Origin: Bacillota bacterium
GTDB lineage: Bacteria; Bacillota; Clostridia; Oscillospirales; Ruminococcaceae
Direction of reading: 5' to 3'
Assembly: GCA_023451415.1 (NCBI GenBank)
Contig: JAEXZK010000110.1
Coordinates: 1 to 9,892 of the forward strand
DNA length: 9,892 bases
Shown: in pieces, positions 6,056-9,892 of the stretch
Layout of the letters: each line of letters starts with the position of its first letter
How positions within the stretch are numbered: position 1 is the first letter of the stretch
Notes under the pieces: model-generated
Told to the model about the DNA's origin: nothing
Database searches by the model: none
What the model saw: only the letters and a program-made list of their open reading frames with translations
Program-made: the position numbers and the translations under genes

Positions 6056-7879
6056 ATGAAAGAAACCAAGCAGCCATCCAAAAAGCCATGGATCTATTAC
6101 TATTTTATCGTTCTGATCGGGATCATGCTGTTCAATGCACTGCTGGCTCCCAGCCTGCTCCAGGAGCGGGTTGTGGAAGTGGGCTACAATCAGTTTGTCC
6201 AAATGATCGACGCCGGGCAGGTCAAGGAAGTGGCAAAAGAGGACAACCAGTATCTCTTCAAGGCCGTGGACGAAAACGGCAAGGAGAGATACTATAAAAC
6301 CGGCCTCTGGGATGACCCGGATCTGACCAAACGCCTGGAGAAATCGGGGGCCACCTTTGGTACCGCCATCCCTACCCAGAACTCCCCCCTCCTCAACTTT
6401 ATCCTGACCTGGATATTCCCCATTCTGTTCTTTGTCCTCATCGGGCAGCTCCTTTCCCGTATGGTGATGAAGCGGATAGGCGGCATGGGCAATGCCATGA
6501 CCTTTGGCAAGGCGGACGCCAAAATCTATGTGGAGGCCCAGACCGGCAAAAGCTTTGCCGACGTGGCGGGGCAGGACGAGGCCAAGGAGGCGCTTACCGA
6601 GATCGTGGACTTCCTGCACAACCCCGCCAAGTACGCTGATATTGGCGCCAAGCTCCCCAAAGGCGCCCTGCTGGTGGGCCCTCCGGGCACCGGCAAAACC
6701 CTGCTGGCCAAGGCTGTGGCCGGAGAGGCAAAGGTCCCCTTCTTCACCATCTCCGGCTCGGAGTTTGTGGAAATGTTTGTGGGCATGGGCGCCGCCAAGG
6801 TGCGGGATCTCTTTAAGCAGGCGGCGGAAAAGGCCCCCTGCATCGTTTTTATCGATGAGATCGACACCATCGGCAAAAAGCGGGACCAGGGCGGCATGGG
6901 GGGCAACGATGAGCGTGAGCAGACCCTCAACCAGCTCCTCACCGAGATGGACGGCTTTGACGGCACCAAGGGCGTGGTGATCCTGGCGGCCACCAACCGC
7001 CCGGAGACCCTGGACCCCGCCCTGCTGCGCCCCGGCCGCTTTGACCGGCGGATCCCTGTGGAGCTTCCCGACCTCCAGGGCCGTGAGGCCATCCTAAAGG
7101 TCCATGCCAAGGGGGTGCGGATGGCGGAGGATGTGGACTACGGCGCCATCGCCAGGGCCACCTCCGGGGCCTCCGGCGCGGACCTTGCCAATATTGTCAA
7201 CGAGGGCGCCCTCCGGGCGGTCCGTCTGGGCCGCGGCAGCGTCACCCAGGAGGACCTGGAGGAGAGCGTGGAGGTGGTCATTGCCGGCTACCAGCGGAAG
7301 AACGCCGTCATTTCCGACAAGGAGAAGGAGATCGTGGCCTACCATGAGATCGGACATGCCCTGGTGGCAGCCAGGCAGAGCGCTTCCGCCCCTGTTACCA
7401 AGATCACCATCGTGCCCCGCACCTCGGGGGCTCTGGGCTACACGATGCAGGTGGACGCCGGGGAAAAGTACCTGATGACCCAGGAGGAGGCGTTTAACAA
7501 GATCGCCACCCTCACCGGCGGCCGGGCCGCCGAGGAAGTGATCTTCGGCTCTGTCACCACCGGCGCCTCCAACGACATCGAGCAGGCCACCAAGCTGGCC
7601 CGCGCCATGATCACCCGGTACGGCATGAGCAAGGAGTTTGGCATGGTGGCCCTGGAGACCGTCACAAACCAATACCTGGGTGGGGATACCGCCCTGGCCT
7701 GCTCGGCTGAAACTGCCTCCAAGATTGACCAGGAGGTGGTGGAGACGGTGGCGTCCGCCCACGACAAGGCGGTGGCCATCCTCCGGGAGAACATGGACAA
7801 GCTCCATGAGCTCTCCCACTACCTGCTGGAGAGGGAGACCATCACCGGGGAAGAATTTATGGCCATCCTCAACAAGTGA
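6056..7879 (+). CDS. ftsH: ATP-dependent zinc metalloprotease FtsH
   Basis: This membrane-anchored AAA+ protease degrades misfolded membrane proteins and short-lived regulators as a hexamer. The 607-residue chain, numbered from the 6056 start, has a first membrane helix (about 12-30), a small exported domain, a second helix (about 112-137), then the AAA domain. Walker A is GPPGTGKT (208-215), Walker B is VFIDEID with D267/E268, and the arginine-finger region is RPGRFDR (325-331). The M41 protease domain has HEIGH (H430, E431, H434) and the third zinc ligand in SNDIEQ (D507). HEIGH replaces the commoner HEAGH, a conservative change. Upstream in-frame ATG 6029 lacks a ribosome site; the 6056 ATG has AGGAG 12 bases upstream, slightly far. 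A single-gene unit from the extended -10 promoter, with a terminator at 7939. Confidence 0.97.
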   Translation: MKETKQPSKKPWIYYYFIVLIGIMLFNALLAPSLLQERVVEVGYNQFVQMIDAGQVKEVAKEDNQYLFKAVDENGKERYYKTGLWDDPDLTKRLEKSGATFGTAIPTQNSPLLNFILTWIFPILFFVLIGQLLSRMVMKRIGGMGNAMTFGKADAKIYVEAQTGKSFADVAGQDEAKEALTEIVDFLHNPAKYADIGAKLPKGALLVGPPGTGKTLLAKAVAGEAKVPFFTISGSEFVEMFVGMGAAKVRDLFKQAAEKAPCIVFIDEIDTIGKKRDQGGMGGNDEREQTLNQLLTEMDGFDGTKGVVILAATNRPETLDPALLRPGRFDRRIPVELPDLQGREAILKVHAKGVRMAEDVDYGAIARATSGASGADLANIVNEGALRAVRLGRGSVTQEDLEESVEVVIAGYQRKNAVISDKEKEIVAYHEIGHALVAARQSASAPVTKITIVPRTSGALGYTMQVDAGEKYLMTQEEAFNKIATLTGGRAAEEVIFGSVTTGASNDIEQATKLARAMITRYGMSKEFGMVALETVTNQYLGGDTALACSAETASKIDQEVVETVASAHDKAVAILRENMDKLHELSHYLLERETITGEEFMAILNK

Positions 7880-7938
7880 GAGAAATTATGAGGAAAGGGC
7901 TTTCCTCGAAACAACAATATTCAGAATTATAGACATAC

Positions 7939-7973
7939 AAAAGGGACGCGCTAAAAAATGGTGCGTCCTTTTT
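7939..7973 (+). terminator. Intrinsic terminator of ftsH
   Basis: The arms AAAAGGGACGC and GCGTCCTTTT pair with a single bulged G around an A-rich loop, and the stem runs into five T's (7969-7973). It lies 60 bases after the ftsH stop. Confidence 0.85.
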
Positions 7974-8212
7974 GCACGTCCACAGTCATCTGTTCGATGA
8001 GAAGGATTTGCCGACAAATGAAATGGTCGGAACAAAAGGTGATGTAATGATTTCAAATTGTTATAGAACAAGGCTTAAAGATTCATACAAGCTATATAGC
8101 TAGCTGGAAGGACTTTGCAAGATTGATTGTATCCAATGAAAGTAACAATTGCCTGTATCAATGATTTTTCCAGAGTTTGTTCTTTTCTTACCAAGTATGT
8201 TGGCATAAAGTT
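7974..8212. other. A/T-rich gap without a supported gene
   Basis: Between the ftsH terminator and the next hairpin I find no gene with a start codon, ribosome site and family match. One forward frame is open from 7933 to the TAG at 8101-8103 (56 codons). Its composition is protein-like (HSHLFDEKDLPTNEMVGTKG), but it has no usable start and overlaps the terminator, so it may be a gene remnant. The clear drop in G/C content against both neighbours suggests decayed or acquired DNA, or a small RNA gene. Confidence 0.35.
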
Positions 8213-8263
8213 AGCGCCATGGCGATCAAGACAAATTTGTCCTGATTGTCATGGCGCTTTTTT
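8213..8263 (+). terminator. Long hairpin with T-run (orphan forward terminator or small-RNA end)
   Basis: A 46-base dyad centred at 8235.5 pairs almost end to end: arms AGCGCCATG...GACAAA and TTTGTC...CATGGCGCT, 22 of 23 pairs if two G-U pairs are allowed and one A-C mismatch. Six T's follow (8258-8263). Both G-U pairs and the T-run work only for a forward transcript; in the reverse transcript they become C-A mismatches. No forward gene precedes it except ftsH, which already has a terminator. It also lies just after the stop of the reverse amidohydrolase gene and may help end that transcript. Confidence 0.7.
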
Positions 8264-8268
8264 AGACT

Positions 8269-9723
8269 CTACCGCAGGGGGAATGCTGGGGGAAAGAGAA
8301 CATCCCCGGGCCTGTGGGAAAGATCAAAGTGGGTGTAGGAAGACTTGAAGCGGTCGAAGCCTTCCTGTGCCCGGGCCCGGAGCTGGGGAAGATCCACCCC
8401 GGGCATCCGACCGTCCTCCAGCACCTGACGGCCGTCCACAATAACGTTTTTCACGTTGCCGCCGGTGGTGTTCATAATCAGGGTGCGGATGGGGTCCTCC
8501 ACCGGCAGAGTGCGGATGCCGGCGAGGTCCACGGTGATGATGTCGGCCTTGGCCCCCGGGCAGAGACGGCCCAGATCCTCCCTGCCCAGGGCCCGGGCGC
8601 CGCCCAGGGTGGCCATCCGGAAAAGGTCGGCCTCGGTGGTCCGATAATCCCATTGGGCCGCCTTGGGGACCATTACCCCATGGTCAAAAATGCGGGTCAG
8701 GTTCCAGGCAAAGTTCATGTTCTGGATCATGTCTGCGGGATGGGTATCGGTGCCCAGGGCCATCCGGACCCCCTGGCCCAGATAGCGGCTGAGGGAATAG
8801 AGGGCCATACCGCCGTGGGACTCAGCAATGGGGCAGTGGAGGACGGTGGCCCCGGAGGCCGCCAGCAGGCGGAGCTCCCCGTCCCCGCCTCCAAGGCCCG
8901 GGATGCGGGGCCTGGTGAAGAGAACATGGGGGAGAATGGCGCGGGGGGCCAGGAAGCCGATGGCGTCCAGATATTCCACGGGGGTCTTGCCGAACTCCCT
9001 GCGCAAAACCTCCAGCTCCCCCTCGCTTTCCCCAACATGGAGGCGGAGCGGAATGTTTTCCCTCCGGCTCACCCGGCCCGTTTCCAGAAGGGTCTCCCGG
9101 TCCAGGTTGATAATTTGGCAGGGGGAGAGAAAGGGGCGCACCAGCGGGTACCTGTCTCCAAAGTCCTGCACAAAGCGCAGGGCGTCCCGGAAGCTGGCGG
9201 GGCCCCGGGGGTCGTCCCGGTGATCCCCGCCCGAAGGATAGGTGCGGTAGCTGGGGCCCAGATACATGCGGATGCCCATTTCCTGGGCGATGGCGGCCCC
9301 GTCGGCCATTTCCTCATAGGTTTCGGACCAGGCCCGGAAGGCGTCCCCGGCAATGGGCATGCCGGTGGTAATGCCGTTGTGGAGCAGCTGGGCATAAGAA
9401 AAACGGAACTTGAGCCGCTGTTCCTCCCGGGTCAGGTAATCGGCGGTGCGGAACCGGGCGGGGTCCATCCGGAAGCTGTTCTCCGGGGTGTTTACCACCA
9501 CGTCCAGAATGCCGTGGTCAAAGTCCACCAAGGCGTCCAGATCGATGAACCCCGGGCAGACGATCTGCCCCGAGGCGTCAATCTCCCGGTCAACCGGGCC
9601 GGGATAGGACTTGCCGGCGAAGAGGATGGTGTCATTTTCGTACACCACCTGCCCGTCTTTGTAAACGACATGATCGCCTTCCTCGAAGGCCACGACATAA
9701 GCGCCTTTGATCCGGGTCTTCAT
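8269..9723 (-). CDS. Amidohydrolase superfamily protein (ATZ/TRZ, cytosine-deaminase-like branch) lacking HxH
   Basis: A 484-residue cytosolic protein with an N-terminal beta-sandwich segment, a TIM-barrel and a C-terminal return to the sandwich (PGAKADIITVDL, VKNVIVDGRQVLEDG), the usual composite-domain layout. Metal/active-site strands seen are PGFIDLDAL (57-65), LRLHVGESEGE (H229), ILPHVLF (H266), VLHCPIAES (H296) and LGTDTHPADM (D326). In the family the first strand normally carries H-x-H; here residues 63-65 are D-A-L, followed by DFDH, so the metal site must differ or be lost. The likely class is a hydrolase or deaminase of a cyclic or amide C-N bond, but the substrate cannot be read. 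The ATG at 9723 has GAGGAGG about ten bases upstream and overlaps the stop of the preceding gene (ATGA), so the two are probably translated together. Confidence 0.85.
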   Translation of the reverse strand: MKTRIKGAYVVAFEEGDHVVYKDGQVVYENDTILFAGKSYPGPVDREIDASGQIVCPGFIDLDALVDFDHGILDVVVNTPENSFRMDPARFRTADYLTREEQRLKFRFSYAQLLHNGITTGMPIAGDAFRAWSETYEEMADGAAIAQEMGIRMYLGPSYRTYPSGGDHRDDPRGPASFRDALRFVQDFGDRYPLVRPFLSPCQIINLDRETLLETGRVSRRENIPLRLHVGESEGELEVLRREFGKTPVEYLDAIGFLAPRAILPHVLFTRPRIPGLGGGDGELRLLAASGATVLHCPIAESHGGMALYSLSRYLGQGVRMALGTDTHPADMIQNMNFAWNLTRIFDHGVMVPKAAQWDYRTTEADLFRMATLGGARALGREDLGRLCPGAKADIITVDLAGIRTLPVEDPIRTLIMNTTGGNVKNVIVDGRQVLEDGRMPGVDLPQLRARAQEGFDRFKSSYTHFDLSHRPGDVLFPPAFPLR

Positions 9724-9892
9724 TGTACGGCCGCCTCCTCTTCCACCATCCGGCGCATCTCCGCCGCAATTTTATCACGCACCCGCCAGGGTGGCATCCC
9801 GCCCGCCAGCTCCTGCCAGGCCCAGTAAACCGCCCCCAACGCCGGGGGCTCCTGGAGGAGGATAAAATCCACAGGACGGCGCAGCCTCCGGC
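9720..9892 (-). CDS. C-terminus of an upstream operon gene, possibly BadF/N-acetylglucosamine-kinase-like (partial)
   Basis: A reverse-strand frame enters from the right edge and gives 56 residues to a TGA at 9720-9722. The stop overlaps the amidohydrolase start as ATGA, strong evidence that the two form an operon. The piece reads RRLRRPVDFILLQEPPALGA, then VYWAWQELAGG and a charged helical tail (AAEMRRMVEEEAAVQ). The strand followed by PPALGA and a helix resembles the end of BadF/BadG-type ATPases, which include N-acetylglucosamine kinase-like sugar kinases ending in a ...PPVxGA-helix pattern. That assignment rests on one short motif and is tentative. The coding frame itself is well supported by the overlap and high third-position G/C. 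Confidence 0.6.
   Translation of the reverse strand, partial: RRLRRPVDFILLQEPPALGAVYWAWQELAGGMPPWRVRDKIAAEMRRMVEEEAAVQ

Noticed and set aside
7933..8103. 56-codon open forward frame after ftsH
   Set aside because: Protein-like wording but no start with a ribosome site and it overlaps the ftsH terminator; kept only as a possible remnant.
8127..8348. Forward 73-codon frame containing a CPDC motif
   Set aside because: It reads through the long hairpin and into the amidohydrolase gene, with no ribosome site; the cysteines come from the hairpin sequence.
8314..9828. Forward 504-codon frame opposite the amidohydrolase
   Set aside because: Repetitive Gly/Ala/Pro-rich translation with no recognisable domain; shadow of the real gene.

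Overview
The window looks like chromosome from a GC-rich gut-type Clostridia, in the Oscillospiraceae/Flavonifractor style. This is inferred from the dimeric Zn-type glycyl-tRNA synthetase, the short FtsH, strong AGGAGG ribosome sites and housekeeping genes rich in G/C at third codon positions. I see no CRISPR array, insertion sequence or rRNA gene.

Layout. (1) Positions 1-1560 are clearly richer in A/T than the rest. They hold the tail of an unrecognised membrane protein, a bidirectional terminator, a reverse-strand GyrI-like effector-binding protein with its own promoter, an intact tRNA-Pro(UGG) with its terminator, a cluster of GTGGTCAAA repeats, and the 5' half of a second, broken tRNA-Pro. 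This looks like an accessory segment or recombination scar ending at a tRNA locus. (2) Two consensus-like divergent promoters (about 1488-1577) serve the tRNA-Pro region on the reverse strand and glyQS on the forward strand. (3) glyQS (1622-3019) is followed by a hairpin, a GC-rich structured leader, and a CapA-type lipoprotein (3308-4477). (4) A UMF1/Atg22-like major facilitator transporter (reverse, 4585-5820) and ftsH (forward, 6056-7879) diverge from a small intergenic region whose two extended -10 boxes form an 11-bp inverted repeat. (5) After the ftsH terminator there is an A/T-rich gene-free gap, then a long hairpin with a T-run. (6) A reverse-strand pair enters from the right edge: a partial gene, possibly a BadF/N-acetylglucosamine-kinase-like protein, overlaps by ATGA an amidohydrolase whose usual first metal-binding HxH motif reads D-A-L.

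Most genes are single transcription units; only the right-edge pair is clearly an operon. I do not see a coherent new multi-gene system. The items most worth a second look are the tRNA-Pro scar with its repeats, the amidohydrolase lacking HxH, the mirror-image promoter between ftsH and the transporter, and the orphan hairpin at 8213-8263.
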